A stretch of DNA of 64,000 nucleotides from Kallipyga massiliensis ph2 (GTDB taxonomy: Bacteria; Bacillota; Clostridia; Tissierellales; Peptoniphilaceae), in contig NZ_HE978585.1 in NCBI RefSeq assembly GCF_000311985.1, positions 829,226-893,225 on the forward strand, given 5' to 3'. Below the pieces are notes generated by a model. That model did not search any database and was not told where the DNA came from. It saw only the letters and a list, made by a program, of their open reading frames with translations. Positions 15,799 through 24,105 of this stretch are shown here, piece by piece. How positions within the stretch are numbered: the first letter of the stretch is position 1; each line of letters begins with the position of its first letter. A program made the position numbers and the translations under genes.

Positions 15799-16509
15799 TT
15801 AGGAATAGCGGAGGAAAGAGAGGACCAGGGAGCCTTTCTTTGTCTCTTTGACTATCTCGAGAAAGCGGGCCTTACCCTTGTGACGGAAAGAAATCCGCTG
15901 GCCCTCCTCTATGGTGTAGTGGTCCCGGGTCATTTGGAGGCCGTCGACGTAGACCAGGCCCTCCCGGATGGCTTCCTGGGCCTTGCCCCGGGAGAGGCGG
16001 AAGAGGGTGGAGACCACCCGGTCGAGACGGAGGGAGGAGACGATGATTTGCACTTCCTCGCTCTTGGGGCGGGCTTCCTCGGGCAGGTCCTCGATGACCC
16101 GGACCTCTACCCGGGCCCTTCCCACCTGGTTAAGGTTGTCGGTGATAAAGTCGACCACATGTCCCTTGACGTAGACATAGGCCTTGTCGGGAAAGGCGAT
16201 GATATCTCCGGTCACTTTCCGGTCCAGTCCCAGGCCCAGGAGGGCCCCCAGGTAGTCGGGGTGGGCCAAGTGAACAAAGGAGGGAGCCGTGGAGGTAATT
16301 TCCAATAGGGCCAGGTCCGGTTGCCCGAGACCGAAGTGGACCAGCTTTCTTTCCCAGTCCTCTTGATAGACAGTGGGTTGGGCATAAGAGAGCCGGTCTT
16401 TTATCGTCAGGAATGCAGAAAATTCCTCCGGGGTCAGGAAGTCGGAATCCAGGGGCCGGTCCTGGGTGTAGGCCATTTGGGCCAAATCTTCAAAGCGGTC
16501 AGTAATCAA
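15799..16509 (-). CDS. ylmH: S4-domain RNA-binding protein YlmH
   Basis: 236 residues with an N-terminal YlmH-type domain (LTPEEFSAFLTIKDRL; HPDYLGALLGLGLDRKVTGDI, the most conserved stretch of the family) and a C-terminal S4 RNA-binding domain from about residue 160 (LRLDRVVSTLFRLSRGKAQE). YlmH belongs to the division/cell-wall (dcw) neighbourhood of Gram-positives and is related to the ribosome-quality-control factor RqcP; it binds large ribosomal subunits. The start is a TTG at 16509 with AAAGGGG upstream; ATG 16476 would shorten the N-terminus by 11 residues. It is not next to divIVA or sepF here. It diverges from the small membrane protein gene at 16605. Confidence 0.9.
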   Translation of the reverse strand: MITDRFEDLAQMAYTQDRPLDSDFLTPEEFSAFLTIKDRLSYAQPTVYQEDWERKLVHFGLGQPDLALLEITSTAPSFVHLAHPDYLGALLGLGLDRKVTGDIIAFPDKAYVYVKGHVVDFITDNLNQVGRARVEVRVIEDLPEEARPKSEEVQIIVSSLRLDRVVSTLFRLSRGKAQEAIREGLVYVDGLQMTRDHYTIEEGQRISFRHKGKARFLEIVKETKKGSLVLSFLRYS

Positions 16510-16604
16510 GGGAACCCCTTTCTTTGCCTTTTTTTCTGAAGGATTTTTTCCGGGAAGGAGGCAAGTTATGGTATATTCTAAGATGAGCCTTTACTTAGCT
16601 TAGC

Positions 16605-17045
16605 ATGAAAGAGAGCGACCTGGAGGCGATTCGTAAAGGAAAGGTGGAAGTACCCTTGCAGAAGCGCAATTACTATCGAGATGAGTCGTCCTTGGAACCG
16701 GCCCGCGGGTCCGAGGATGAATTCAATATCGATGAAACCAGTCCAATTCCTATTCCTAAAGCACCGAGGGCCCAGGCCTACCGGCCGGAAAGAAAAGTCA
16801 GGACGGAGGCAAGGCCAAGTTCTTCCTATCGGCCGGTCCAGGGGGTGGCAAAGGCGCCAAAAGCGCCAAAACCCAAGTCCTCCTACCGCTATCTTATGGT
16901 CCTCCTGGTGGTTTTCTTAGTGACTATTTTGTATACGGCCTACTTGTTCCGCGGTTTTATTGGCAAGGGTCCCAAGCCTGAGGCCCAGAGCCAGAAAAAT
17001 TATGAACTGGTCGACCCGACTTCGGAGGGAATTTCCATCGAATAA
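16605..17045 (+). CDS. Single-pass membrane protein of unknown function
   Basis: 146 residues: a cytoplasmic, proline- and charge-rich disordered N-terminus of about 95 residues (many PKAP-type repeats, VAKAPKAPKPK just before the membrane), one transmembrane helix (about 97-115, YLMVLLVVFLVTILYTAYLF) and a short outer tail. I see no enzymatic motif. Upstream TATATT at about 16571 may be a -10. No clear ribosome-binding site precedes ATG 16605. The topology resembles small divisome or cell-wall accessory proteins, and the divergent neighbour ylmH fits that, but this is only context. Confidence 0.7.
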   Translation: MKESDLEAIRKGKVEVPLQKRNYYRDESSLEPARGSEDEFNIDETSPIPIPKAPRAQAYRPERKVRTEARPSSSYRPVQGVAKAPKAPKPKSSYRYLMVLLVVFLVTILYTAYLFRGFIGKGPKPEAQSQKNYELVDPTSEGISIE

Positions 17046-17144
17046 GGGAAAGGGCGGACCCCGTCCAGCCCTTGAATTGGGCTCTTGCGGGCCCCTATGC
17101 GATGTGATACCATGATATTCAACACCGTCTGAAAGGAGATCAAG

Positions 17145-17408
17145 ATGGAACGCTACGATGAGGTCAAGGACATTGTCCAGGACGTCCTGGGGGAAAAGGC
17201 CCAGGATATCCAACCGGATACGGACATCGTTGAGGATTTGGATGCGGATTCATTGGACCTGGTGGAAGTCGCCATGGCGATTGAAGACTATTATGGCATC
17301 GAAATCGAGGATGAGGCTATTGCTGAAATCCACACCTTGGACGACATCGTTCGGGAGCTGAACCGGATTCTCGGCGATAAGGCGATGGGTTCGGAAAAAC
17401 TTTTGTAA
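17145..17408 (+). CDS. acpP: Acyl carrier protein
   Basis: 87-residue acidic protein with the phosphopantetheine site DADSLDLVEV (S36). It carries growing fatty-acyl chains and is the substrate of the AcpS domain encoded at 1681. AAAGGAG lies 7 bp before the ATG. The frame runs about 10 residues past the usual ACP end (KAMGSEKLL). It is monocistronic here, not within a fab operon. Confidence 0.95.
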   Translation: MERYDEVKDIVQDVLGEKAQDIQPDTDIVEDLDADSLDLVEVAMAIEDYYGIEIEDEAIAEIHTLDDIVRELNRILGDKAMGSEKLL

Positions 17409-17413
17409 AAGAC

Positions 17414-17442
17414 TTGCAAATACATTTTCTGCTTGCTATACT
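17414..17442 (+). promoter_or_regulatory. Promoter of tRNA-Trp/tRNA-Ile
   Basis: -35 TTGCAA (17414-17419), 17-bp spacer, -10 TATACT (17437-17442), 30 bp before tRNA-Trp. Confidence 0.75.
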
Positions 17443-17472
17443 GTTTAGGTCATCTCTTGATTGGGGAAACAA

Positions 17473-17545
17473 AGGGGTATAGTTCAGTTGGTAGAACGTC
17501 GGTCTCCAAAACCGGATGTCGGGGGTTCGAGTCCTCTTGCCCCTG
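17473..17545 (+). tRNA. tRNA-Trp (CCA)
   Basis: Acceptor AGGGGTA / TGCCCCT, anticodon CCA in the loop CTCCAAA, T-arm GGTTCGAGTCC, discriminator G. Confidence 0.95.
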
Positions 17546-17551
17546 TTTTAG

Positions 17552-17625
<74 letters not shown>

Positions 17626-17630
17626 TATTG

Positions 17631-17657
17631 ACCCGCAGCATATGCTGTGGGTTTTTT
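17631..17657 (+). terminator. Terminator after tRNA-Ile
   Basis: ACCCGCAGCA / TGCTGTGGGT stem with one G-T pair, 2-base centre, then T residues to 17657. Confidence 0.85.
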
Positions 17658-17699
17658 ATTGTCATCGGAAGTCCCATGGAAACCAAAGAGGAGGGTTCA

Positions 17700-18764
17700 A
17701 TGGCTTTTGAATTGGAGGCTAGGCAAGCCGACAAACTCTTTGAGAGCTTGTCCAAAGAATACGACCTGTATGCGCCCGTCCGGACGGACGAGGAGGCCAA
17801 TGACGGGGAATCCCATATCTGCTATGAGAAGGTGACGGCCTTCAAGCAAGTGGCTTGGGACCTCCTGGCTCATGAGCCCGCCAAGGTCGCCATCACCCCG
17901 GCTCGGGAGGAGATGATCCATTTTACAGAAGACCGGACTGTGGAGGATCCGGGCTTTTCCAAAAAGCGCCTGATCTTTGCCCGACCCTGCGATATTGTCT
18001 CCCAGGAAATCCAGGACAATATGTTCCTGAAAAATGGGGGAATCGTTGATAGCTACTACAAGAGGGCCCGGGACCGGGTCAAGTTCGCTATGATGGAGTG
18101 CGCCGGTGGACAGGAATCCTGTTTCTGCAATTCCATGGGCGGGGCCCATACGGATGATTGGGCTTTTGCCTGCCGGTTCTCCGAGGATGGCCTTCAAGCG
18201 GAGGTCAAGGATCCTTCCTTCGTCGCCTGCTTTGAGGAGGCCGGGGGCAAGGAGGTGGACTACGCCTTTTCCTATGTGGAAGAGGATGACAATCCGGTCG
18301 ACCTGCCCGACCTTTCGGATGAGGAGCTTTATCGGGCCATCCTGAAGGACCCCCTATGGGACCTCTATGGCGGCCTCTGCGTCAACGCCCTCCAGTGCAC
18401 CAAGACCTGTCCCACCTGCACCTGCTTTACGGTTATCGACCGGGCAGAGGAAGGGAAGGACCCCGTCCGCTATCGGGAATATGCCTCCTGCATGGACGAT
18501 GACTATGAGAAGATGGCCAAGCAGAAGGGGATGCGGACCGACAATGCCATGCGGACCCGCTTCCGGGTTCTCCACAAGATCCATGACTACCAGGCCCGCT
18601 TCGGTGACCGGCCCATGTGCACCGGTTGCGGCCGCTGCACCCGGAACTGCCCCAAACACATCAATATGGCCATGATCATCAAGCAGGTCAATAAGGCGGT
18701 GGACCGCTTGCATAAGGAAGAAGCCGGCCAGGGAGAAGCAAAACCGGCCGGGGAGGTGGAATAA
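17700..18764 (+). CDS. asrA: Anaerobic sulfite reductase-type subunit A (iron-sulfur)
   Basis: 354 residues resembling AsrA, the ferredoxin-like subunit that relays electrons. Two cysteine clusters are visible: C227 followed by CTKTCPTC (C233, C237, C240), and CTGCGRCTRNCPKH (C307, C310, C313, C317), a typical [4Fe-4S] motif. The N-terminal half (FARPCDI, ECAGGQESCFCNSMGG) is the usual AsrA domain. In Salmonella AsrABC reduces sulfite to sulfide with NADH. AGGAGGG precedes ATG 17700. The stop overlaps the asrB start by one base. No asrC (sirohaem subunit) follows, so the electron acceptor here is open. Confidence 0.85.
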   Translation: MAFELEARQADKLFESLSKEYDLYAPVRTDEEANDGESHICYEKVTAFKQVAWDLLAHEPAKVAITPAREEMIHFTEDRTVEDPGFSKKRLIFARPCDIVSQEIQDNMFLKNGGIVDSYYKRARDRVKFAMMECAGGQESCFCNSMGGAHTDDWAFACRFSEDGLQAEVKDPSFVACFEEAGGKEVDYAFSYVEEDDNPVDLPDLSDEELYRAILKDPLWDLYGGLCVNALQCTKTCPTCTCFTVIDRAEEGKDPVRYREYASCMDDDYEKMAKQKGMRTDNAMRTRFRVLHKIHDYQARFGDRPMCTGCGRCTRNCPKHINMAMIIKQVNKAVDRLHKEEAGQGEAKPAGEVE

Positions 18765-19588
18765 TGACGGACACCATGGCGACAAAGAACCCCTACATGA
18801 GCCAGGCTCATGAAATCCTGGCCATCCGGAAGGAAACTCAAATGGAGTGGACCTTCCGCCTGGCCTATGATACGGAAAAGACCGACCCCCATCCCGGATG
18901 CTTTTATATGCTGGGCATTCCCGGAATGGGCGAAACCCCCATCTCCTTCTCCGAGAAGGGACCGGGCTACCTGGACTTCACCCTCCGCAATGTCGGCGAG
19001 GTGACCGACGCCATTTTTGCGAAGAAGCCGGGGGAGACCATCCACCTGAGAGGTCCCCTGGGCAATGGCTGGCCCATGGACCAATTCCGCGGCAAGCACA
19101 TGGTCCTCATCGGCGGAGGAACCGGTGTCGCCCCCATCAAGTCCCTCATGGAGGCCGCCTACCATGACAAGGACCTCTTTTTGTCCATGACCATCGTGGT
19201 CGGCTTTCGTGACCATGAGGCCATCCTCTTTAAGGAAGCCCTGGACAAGTATGAGAAGGATGACTTCTTCACCACCCTCTATTGCCTGGACAATGAGTCC
19301 CACGAGACCTGGCGGAAGGGCTTTGTCACCGAGTATCTCAAGGAGATCCCCTTCGCTGAATTCGGCGATGACTATGCCGTCGCCCTTGTCGGCCCCCCAC
19401 CCATGATGCACTTCTCCGCCCTGGAGCTCATGAAAAACGGCGTGGAGGAAGACCACATCTGGCAGTCCTTCGAGCGGAAGATGTACTGCGGCCTGGGCAA
19501 GTGTGGCCACTGCCGGATGAACCAAGACTACGTCTGCATCGACGGCCCCATCTTCAACTACACCCAAGCCAAGAAATTTGTAGACTAA
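18764..19588 (+). CDS. asrB: Anaerobic sulfite reductase-type subunit B (FAD/NAD)
   Basis: 274 residues of the ferredoxin-reductase type: FAD-binding barrel in the first 100 residues, NAD-binding segment with GGGTGVAPI at 117-125, a GPPPMM turn at 210-215, and a C-terminal [2Fe-2S] site CGLGKCGHC (C242, C247, C250) with C258. This matches AsrB, which takes electrons from NAD(P)H and passes them to AsrA. It is translationally coupled to asrA (TAATG). A terminator comes directly after, so the operon consists of A and B only. Homologous AB pairs also occur with other redox partners. Confidence 0.85.
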   Translation: MTDTMATKNPYMSQAHEILAIRKETQMEWTFRLAYDTEKTDPHPGCFYMLGIPGMGETPISFSEKGPGYLDFTLRNVGEVTDAIFAKKPGETIHLRGPLGNGWPMDQFRGKHMVLIGGGTGVAPIKSLMEAAYHDKDLFLSMTIVVGFRDHEAILFKEALDKYEKDDFFTTLYCLDNESHETWRKGFVTEYLKEIPFAEFGDDYAVALVGPPPMMHFSALELMKNGVEEDHIWQSFERKMYCGLGKCGHCRMNQDYVCIDGPIFNYTQAKKFVD

Positions 19589-19610
19589 GACAAGCAAGCG
19601 AAGATTGAGA

Positions 19611-19650
19611 AAAAGAAGCCGGACACCGTGGGGTGGCCGGCTTTTCTTTT
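19611..19650 (+). terminator. Terminator after asrB
   Basis: AAGCCGG / CCGGCTT stem with flanking AAAAG / CTTTT pairing and a T-rich end. Confidence 0.8.
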
Positions 19651-19967
19651 GTGAGGTAAAATCCCGAATTTTCTCATCGTGCCGCCACCCTTGACGGCAG
19701 GACAAAATTCGCTTTTTCATCTTCGCCGACGGCGACGAACTCAGCAACTTCCCTTCCCTCCCCGTCGGCTATTTTATTGTAGCGAATTTTATCCTTAGGC
19801 CATCAAGGGCAAGCCGCCTGCGGCGGTGGCTCCTGCCTCGGGCTCTGAACTCAATGTTTTGCCTTCTACTTTCTCTTGGTGACGCTCATATCAATGCTTT
19901 GGTGTCGGATAATTAAGGTCATAGGCGACACTTGTCCGGTATTCAGACATTTTTTGCCACTACAGAT
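19651..19967. other. Intergenic stretch without recognised content
   Basis: About 320 bp between the asrB terminator and the hairpin array. There is no plausible gene. Two near-copies occur in opposite sense: ACAAAATTCGCT at about 19701 and AGCGAATTTTAT at about 19779, possibly one long imperfect hairpin. Confidence 0.4.
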
Positions 19968-20177
19968 CCCCCTTATCTGGCAAAATCGGGAAAAAGGGGG
20001 CCATGTGGAGCCCCCTCATCTGGTCGAATCAGGGAATAAGGAGGCCAAGCAAAGCCCCCTCATCTGGCGAAATCGAGGGGAAAGGGGGCCAAGCCGAGCC
20101 CCCTCATCTGGCTGAATCAGGGAATGAGGGGGAATAGGCGGTCCCCCTTATCCGGCGGAATCGGAAATAAGGGGGCC
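19968..20177. repeat. Hairpin array, family 2 (CCCCCT/AGGGGG stems), 5 units
   Basis: Five tandem, imperfect units. Each has CCCCCT, a 21-22 base centre close to CATCTGGCGAAATCAGGGA plus ATA, and AGGGGG (AGGAGG once). Units are separated by short spacers such as CCAAGCCGAG. Frames crossing the array are only low-complexity readings of the repeat. The centre resembles those of the arrays at 4191 and 33211. Confidence 0.8.
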
Positions 20178-20202
20178 AATTGCCCCCGCCACCTCACCAA
20201 GC

Positions 20203-20277
20203 AAAAGACCCCCAGACCCAACTTGAGCGCATTGCAAATCCGAAGGATTTGCCTAAGCGAAAGTGGGTCTGGGGGTC
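20203..20277 (-). terminator. Terminator of the pyr operon
   Basis: On the minus strand GACCCCCAGACCCACTT (from 20277 down) pairs with AAGTTGGGTCTGGGGGTC (20224-20207) and is followed by TTTT. An inner hairpin GCAAATCC/GGATTTGC sits in the loop. Confidence 0.7.
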
Positions 20278-20376
20278 GTCCCGCCTAAGCGAAAGTGGGT
20301 CTGGGGGTCGTCCCGCCTAAGCGAAAGTGGGTCTGGGGGTCGTCCCGCCTAAGCGAAAGTGGGTCTGGGGGTCGTC
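20251..20376. repeat. 32-bp tandem repeat, 4 copies, each holding one terminator arm
   Basis: GCCTAAGCGAAAGTGGGTCT followed by GGGGGTCGTCCC recurs at 20251, 20283, 20315 and 20347 without change except at the last junction. Each copy holds the 17-base arm that can pair with the single opposite arm at 20207-20224. There are no spacers, so it is not a CRISPR. Confidence 0.9.
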
Positions 20377-20377
20377 T

Positions 20378-20809
20378 TTATTCGTCTTCCAAAGACTTTC
20401 CGATGGTATCGCAGTAAATGCAGCGGTAGGTCTTGGTTTCGGGATCGGTTAGGCGGAAGACATGGGGGAGTTCCTGCTCGATGGAGGTGATGCAGCGGGG
20501 GTTCTTGCAGTGGAGGATGTTGGTGATTTTCTCCGGGAGTTCGGGGTGGATTTTTTTAACCACGTGGTTGTCTTTGATGATGTTGACGGAGATCTTGGGG
20601 TCAAAGTAGCCCAGGAGGGCGAAGTCCAGGTCAAGGGGTTTGGCGACCTTGAGGATGTCCTTCTTGCCCTTCTTCTTGGAATCGGCGTGTTCGATGAGGG
20701 CAACCTGGCAGTCCAGTTGGTCCAGGCCCAGGTGATGGTAGAGGATACGGCCCTGGCCGTTGGGGATGTGGTCGATGACGATGCCTTCTTGTAAATCGCC
20801 TAAAATCAT
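20378..20809 (-). CDS. pyrI: Aspartate carbamoyltransferase regulatory chain
   Basis: 143 residues with the PyrI allosteric domain ([15 protein letters not shown] at the start; nucleotide-effector site) and the C-terminal zinc domain with four cysteines C101, C106, C130, C133 (CKNPRC and CIYC), which bind the catalytic chain. It would give the ATCase CTP/ATP control. The start overlaps the pyrB stop by 4 bp (ATGA), so the two subunits are translationally coupled. pyrI is absent from bacilli but known in clostridia. It is the last gene of the operon. Confidence 0.93.
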   Translation of the reverse strand: MILGDLQEGIVIDHIPNGQGRILYHHLGLDQLDCQVALIEHADSKKKGKKDILKVAKPLDLDFALLGYFDPKISVNIIKDNHVVKKIHPELPEKITNILHCKNPRCITSIEQELPHVFRLTDPETKTYRCIYCDTIGKSLEDE

Positions 20810-21738
20810 TGGTGAGCCTCCTTGCTGAGTCCCAGCAGTTTCATAATCAGTGCCATCCGGATGTACTTGCCATTTTGGACCTGGCGGAAGTAGGCCGCCC
20901 TGGGGTCCTTATCCACCGCCGTGGAGATCTCATTGACCCGGGGCAGGGGGTGGAGGATCCGCATATCCTCTTTGGCATTTTTCAGCTTATGGGGGGTCAG
21001 GATGTAGGAGTCCTTAAGGCGGAGATAATCAGCCTCATTGAAGAAGCGCTCCTTCTGGACCCGGGTCATATAGAGGATGTCCAGCTTGGGGATGGCTTCA
21101 TCCAGGCTGGAAACTTCTTCATAGGGGATTCCCTTGGCATCCAGGATTTCCGTCTTGACGTTTTCCGGAACCTTGAGTTCATCCGGGGAGATGAGGACGA
21201 ACTTGATGTTGGCGTAGCGGGACATGGCCATGATGAGGGAGTGGACGGTCCGGCCAAACTTGAGGTCGCCGCAGCAACCCACGACCAGGTTGTCTAGCCG
21301 GCCCATCTCCAGGGAGATGGTGATCAGGTCGGTCAGGGTCTGAGTGGGGTGGTGGTGGCCACCGTCGCCGGCGTTGATGACAGGGATGTCCACGTTATGG
21401 GCGGCAACGTAAGGGGCCCCTTCCTTGGGATGGCGCATAGCGATGATGTCGGCGAAGCATTCCACGGTCTTGGCTGTATCCGCCACGGACTCGCCCTTGG
21501 CAACGGAGGAGTTTCCGGCCGAAGAGAAGCCCAGAACCTGGCCGCCCATGGACATCATGGCGGAGGTGAAGGAGAGCCGGGTCCGGGTGGAGGGCTCATA
21601 GAAGAGGGTGCCCAGAATCTTGTGGGCGCAGACTTCCTGGTAGTCTTGGGGGTGGTCCTTGATGTCCTTGCCCACCTCAATGAGCTGGTCGATTTCTTCG
21701 ACGGTCAGGTCGGAGATGGTGATTAAGTCTTTTTTCAT
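20806..21738 (-). CDS. pyrB: Aspartate carbamoyltransferase catalytic chain
   Basis: 310 residues, cytosolic; it condenses carbamoyl phosphate and aspartate, the committed step of pyrimidine synthesis. The carbamoyl-phosphate site [11 protein letters not shown] is at 48-57, the [11 protein letters not shown] segment near 130-140, and the HPLPR loop near 260-270. Length is typical for the type that assembles with PyrI. AGGAGG precedes the ATG. It lies 9 bp after pyrE. Confidence 0.96.
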   Translation of the reverse strand: MKKDLITISDLTVEEIDQLIEVGKDIKDHPQDYQEVCAHKILGTLFYEPSTRTRLSFTSAMMSMGGQVLGFSSAGNSSVAKGESVADTAKTVECFADIIAMRHPKEGAPYVAAHNVDIPVINAGDGGHHHPTQTLTDLITISLEMGRLDNLVVGCCGDLKFGRTVHSLIMAMSRYANIKFVLISPDELKVPENVKTEILDAKGIPYEEVSSLDEAIPKLDILYMTRVQKERFFNEADYLRLKDSYILTPHKLKNAKEDMRILHPLPRVNEISTAVDKDPRAAYFRQVQNGKYIRMALIMKLLGLSKEAHQ

Positions 21739-21747
21739 GCTTCCTCC

Positions 21748-22386
21748 TTAGGCGTGGATCCAGGATTCATCCTGGGGGTGGTCACGGAAGGCCATGAGCT
21801 TGGCTCGGTCTTCTTCTTCAATATGGCCCGTTTTCAGGGCCGTGTCGACGATGTCATCGAAAGTGGTTAGGGTGTGGACCTCCAGGGGGTGGTCACGGAA
21901 GGCCTGGACGGACTTTTCCATGGCGTAGGTGAAGATGGCGCAGGCCCCGATGACCTGGGCTCCGGCCTCCTCCAAGGCCTCAACCACATCCAGGAGGGAG
22001 CCTCCGGTGGAGATGAGGTCTTCGATGACCACGACCTTGTCCCCTTTATTCAGGCGACCCTCGATCCGGTTCTGCCGGCCATGGTCCTTGGACCCGGACC
22101 GGACATAGCCCATGGGGAGGTCCAGGCGGTCGGCGACCAGGGCGGCATGGGCAATGCCCGCCGTGGCGGTTCCCATGAGGACCTGGGCTTCAGGGAAGTG
22201 GTCCTTGACCAGTTCAGCAAGGCCTTCCTCCACCTGGGCCCGGAAGTCCGGGTAGGAGAGGATGAGGCGGTTGTCTGTGTAGATGGGGGATTTGATTCCG
22301 GAGGCCCAGGTGAAAGGCTGTCCGGGCCGGAGGAAGACCGCCTGGATATCCAGGAGGCCTTGGGCGATGGTGGATGGTGAGGTCAT
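21748..22386 (-). CDS. pyrE: Orotate phosphoribosyltransferase
   Basis: 212 residues from the ATG at 22386 (AAAGGAT upstream). The PRPP-binding motif VVVIEDLISTGGS is at 118-130 and the catalytic loop RSGSKDHGRQNRIEG at 96-110, both as in the PyrE family. It converts orotate and PRPP to OMP. An in-frame extension upstream is only the antisense of pyrF codons and lacks a start signal, so the short form is chosen. It sits between pyrF (46 bp) and pyrB (9 bp). Confidence 0.95.
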   Translation of the reverse strand: MTSPSTIAQGLLDIQAVFLRPGQPFTWASGIKSPIYTDNRLILSYPDFRAQVEEGLAELVKDHFPEAQVLMGTATAGIAHAALVADRLDLPMGYVRSGSKDHGRQNRIEGRLNKGDKVVVIEDLISTGGSLLDVVEALEEAGAQVIGACAIFTYAMEKSVQAFRDHPLEVHTLTTFDDIVDTALKTGHIEEEDRAKLMAFRDHPQDESWIHA

Positions 22387-22432
22387 AGGGATCCTTTCTG
22401 CGTTTTGTGGAGTGGCGGTTGGCTTTTGCCGG

Positions 22433-23149
22433 TTATTGGAAGTCCCGGCTGGCCTCCTGGTAGGCGGCCAGGGGGTCCGAGGCCTGGGTGATGGCTCGGC
22501 CCATGACGATGTAGGAGGAGGTGAGCTCCTTGGCCCTGGCGGGGGTGGTGACCCGCTTTTGGTCCTGGGTGGCCTGGCCCTGGAAGCGGACACCCGGGGT
22601 GACGGTCAGGAAGTCCAAACCCAGGGCCTCATGGATCATGGGGGACTCCAGGGGGGAGGAGACCACCCCGTCCAGTCCGGCTTCCTTGGCCAGCTTGGCA
22701 TAATGGACCACCACATCCTCCAGCTTGCCGGAGATGGCCAGCTCCCGGTTCATGACCTCCTGGGAGGTGGAGGTGAGCTGGGTGACAGCGATGAGGAGGG
22801 GATGGGTTTTGCCGGCAGCCCGGCTGGCTTCCTCCAGGCCCCGGAGGCCCGCCTCCATCATGGCCCGACCTCCCTGGGCGTGGAGGTTGACCATATCCAC
22901 ATCCAGCCCGGCCAGGGACCGCATGGCCATTTCGACCGTGTTGGGGATGTCGTGGAGCTTGAGGTCCAGGAAGATCTTATGGCCCCGGTCCTTAATCTCC
23001 CGGATGATGGCCGGCCCTTCTTTATAGAAGAGCTCCATACCCACCTTGACGTAGATGGGACGGTCGAAGTGGTCCAGGAAGGCCATGGTTTCTTTCTTGC
23101 CCGGAAAATCGAGGGCGACGATGACTTGGCCTTGGTTGATTTTTGTCAT
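22433..23149 (-). CDS. pyrF: Orotidine 5'-phosphate decarboxylase
   Basis: 238 residues with the catalytic D-x-K-x-x-D array at 62-67 (LDLKLHDIPNTV), the N-terminal VALDFPG strand and the phosphate-binding TPGVRF segment near 190. It decarboxylates OMP to UMP. The length matches group 1 (Bacillus-like) enzymes. The start overlaps the pyrD stop by 4 bp. Confidence 0.96.
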   Translation of the reverse strand: MTKINQGQVIVALDFPGKKETMAFLDHFDRPIYVKVGMELFYKEGPAIIREIKDRGHKIFLDLKLHDIPNTVEMAMRSLAGLDVDMVNLHAQGGRAMMEAGLRGLEEASRAAGKTHPLLIAVTQLTSTSQEVMNRELAISGKLEDVVVHYAKLAKEAGLDGVVSSPLESPMIHEALGLDFLTVTPGVRFQGQATQDQKRVTTPARAKELTSSYIVMGRAITQASDPLAAYQEASRDFQ

Positions 23150-24105
23150 ACTTGGTCCTTTCCTTTATGGCTTATGCCGATGATGTCTTGGAGGGAAGAG
23201 ATGCCGTAGGCGTCCATGACGGCGGGGAGGTCTTGGATGATCCTTGGGCAGACGTAGGGGTCAACCAGGTTTTGAGCCCCGATCTGGACAGCGGAGGCCC
23301 CGGCCATGACCATCTCCAGGACGTCCTCCGCCTTGGCAATCCCGCCCATTCCGATGATGGGGAGGTCGGTCGCCTCATAGACGTCATAGACCATCCGGAG
23401 GGCCAGGGGGAAGATGGCCGGGCCGGAGAGTCCCCCTGTCCGGTTGGCCAGGAGGGGCCGGCGGGTCTTAAGGTCCAGCCGCATGCCCAGGAAGGTGTTG
23501 ACCAGGGAGAGGCCGTCGGCCCCACCCTCTTCGCAGGCCCGGGCAATATCGGCGATGGAAGTGACGTTAGGGGAGAGCTTGACGTAGACCGGCTTCTTGC
23601 AGGCCGCCTTGACCTCCCGGGTGACCTTCTTGGCCATGGCGGGGTCCAGACCGAAGGCCATGCCGCCTCCGTGGACGTTGGGGCAGGAGATGTTGATCTC
23701 CAGGATGGCTACGTTGTCGGCCTCCTCAATTTTGGAGGCGCAGGTCACATAGTCGTCGATGGAAAAGCCGGAGACGTTGGCGATGACCTTCTTGGAAAAG
23801 AAGTCCTTCATTCGGGGGAGGTAGGAGTGGAGGACCAGGTCCACGCCCGGATTTTCCAGCCCCACCGCATTGAGCATGCCGGAGGGGGCGTCGGCGATCC
23901 GGGGAAGGGGGTTGCCTGGCCGGGCCTCCCGGGTGGTTCCTTTGATGGAGATGGAACCCAGGATGTTGAGGTCATAGAGGTCCTTGAATTCCAAGCCGAA
24001 GCCGAAGGTCCCCGATGCGGGGATGATGGGGTTATCCAGGACCCAGTCGCCAAGCTTGGTATGGAGGCGGGGGTCGGATTGAATCCTTGCTTTATCCTTT
24101 ACCAT
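23146..24105 (-). CDS. pyrD: Dihydroorotate dehydrogenase, class 1B catalytic subunit
   Basis: 319 residues, FMN barrel. The class 1 active-site cysteine lies in EINISCPNV and the FMN phosphate-binding part in IIGMGGI and the AVQIGAQ strand. Class 1B enzymes work as a heterotetramer with PyrK and pass electrons to NAD+; pyrK is the gene directly upstream. Start at 24105, 5 bp after GAGGAGG, overlapping the pyrK stop by 7 bp. Confidence 0.95.
   Translation of the reverse strand: MVKDKARIQSDPRLHTKLGDWVLDNPIIPASGTFGFGLEFKDLYDLNILGSISIKGTTREARPGNPLPRIADAPSGMLNAVGLENPGVDLVLHSYLPRMKDFFSKKVIANVSGFSIDDYVTCASKIEEADNVAILEINISCPNVHGGGMAFGLDPAMAKKVTREVKAACKKPVYVKLSPNVTSIADIARACEEGGADGLSLVNTFLGMRLDLKTRRPLLANRTGGLSGPAIFPLALRMVYDVYEATDLPIIGMGGIAKAEDVLEMVMAGASAVQIGAQNLVDPYVCPRIIQDLPAVMDAYGISSLQDIIGISHKGKDQV

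Noticed and set aside
19876..20115. 79-codon frame in the hairpin array
   Set aside because: It only reads the repeats (recurring PLIW-R pattern) and has no ribosome-binding site.
20251..20376. Possible CRISPR from the 32-bp direct repeats
   Set aside because: The copies are directly adjacent with no spacers, no cas genes are near, and the unit is a terminator arm.
22283..23209. Plus-strand frame (308 codons) across pyrF
   Set aside because: Antisense to pyrF and pyrE; no start signal, low-complexity product.
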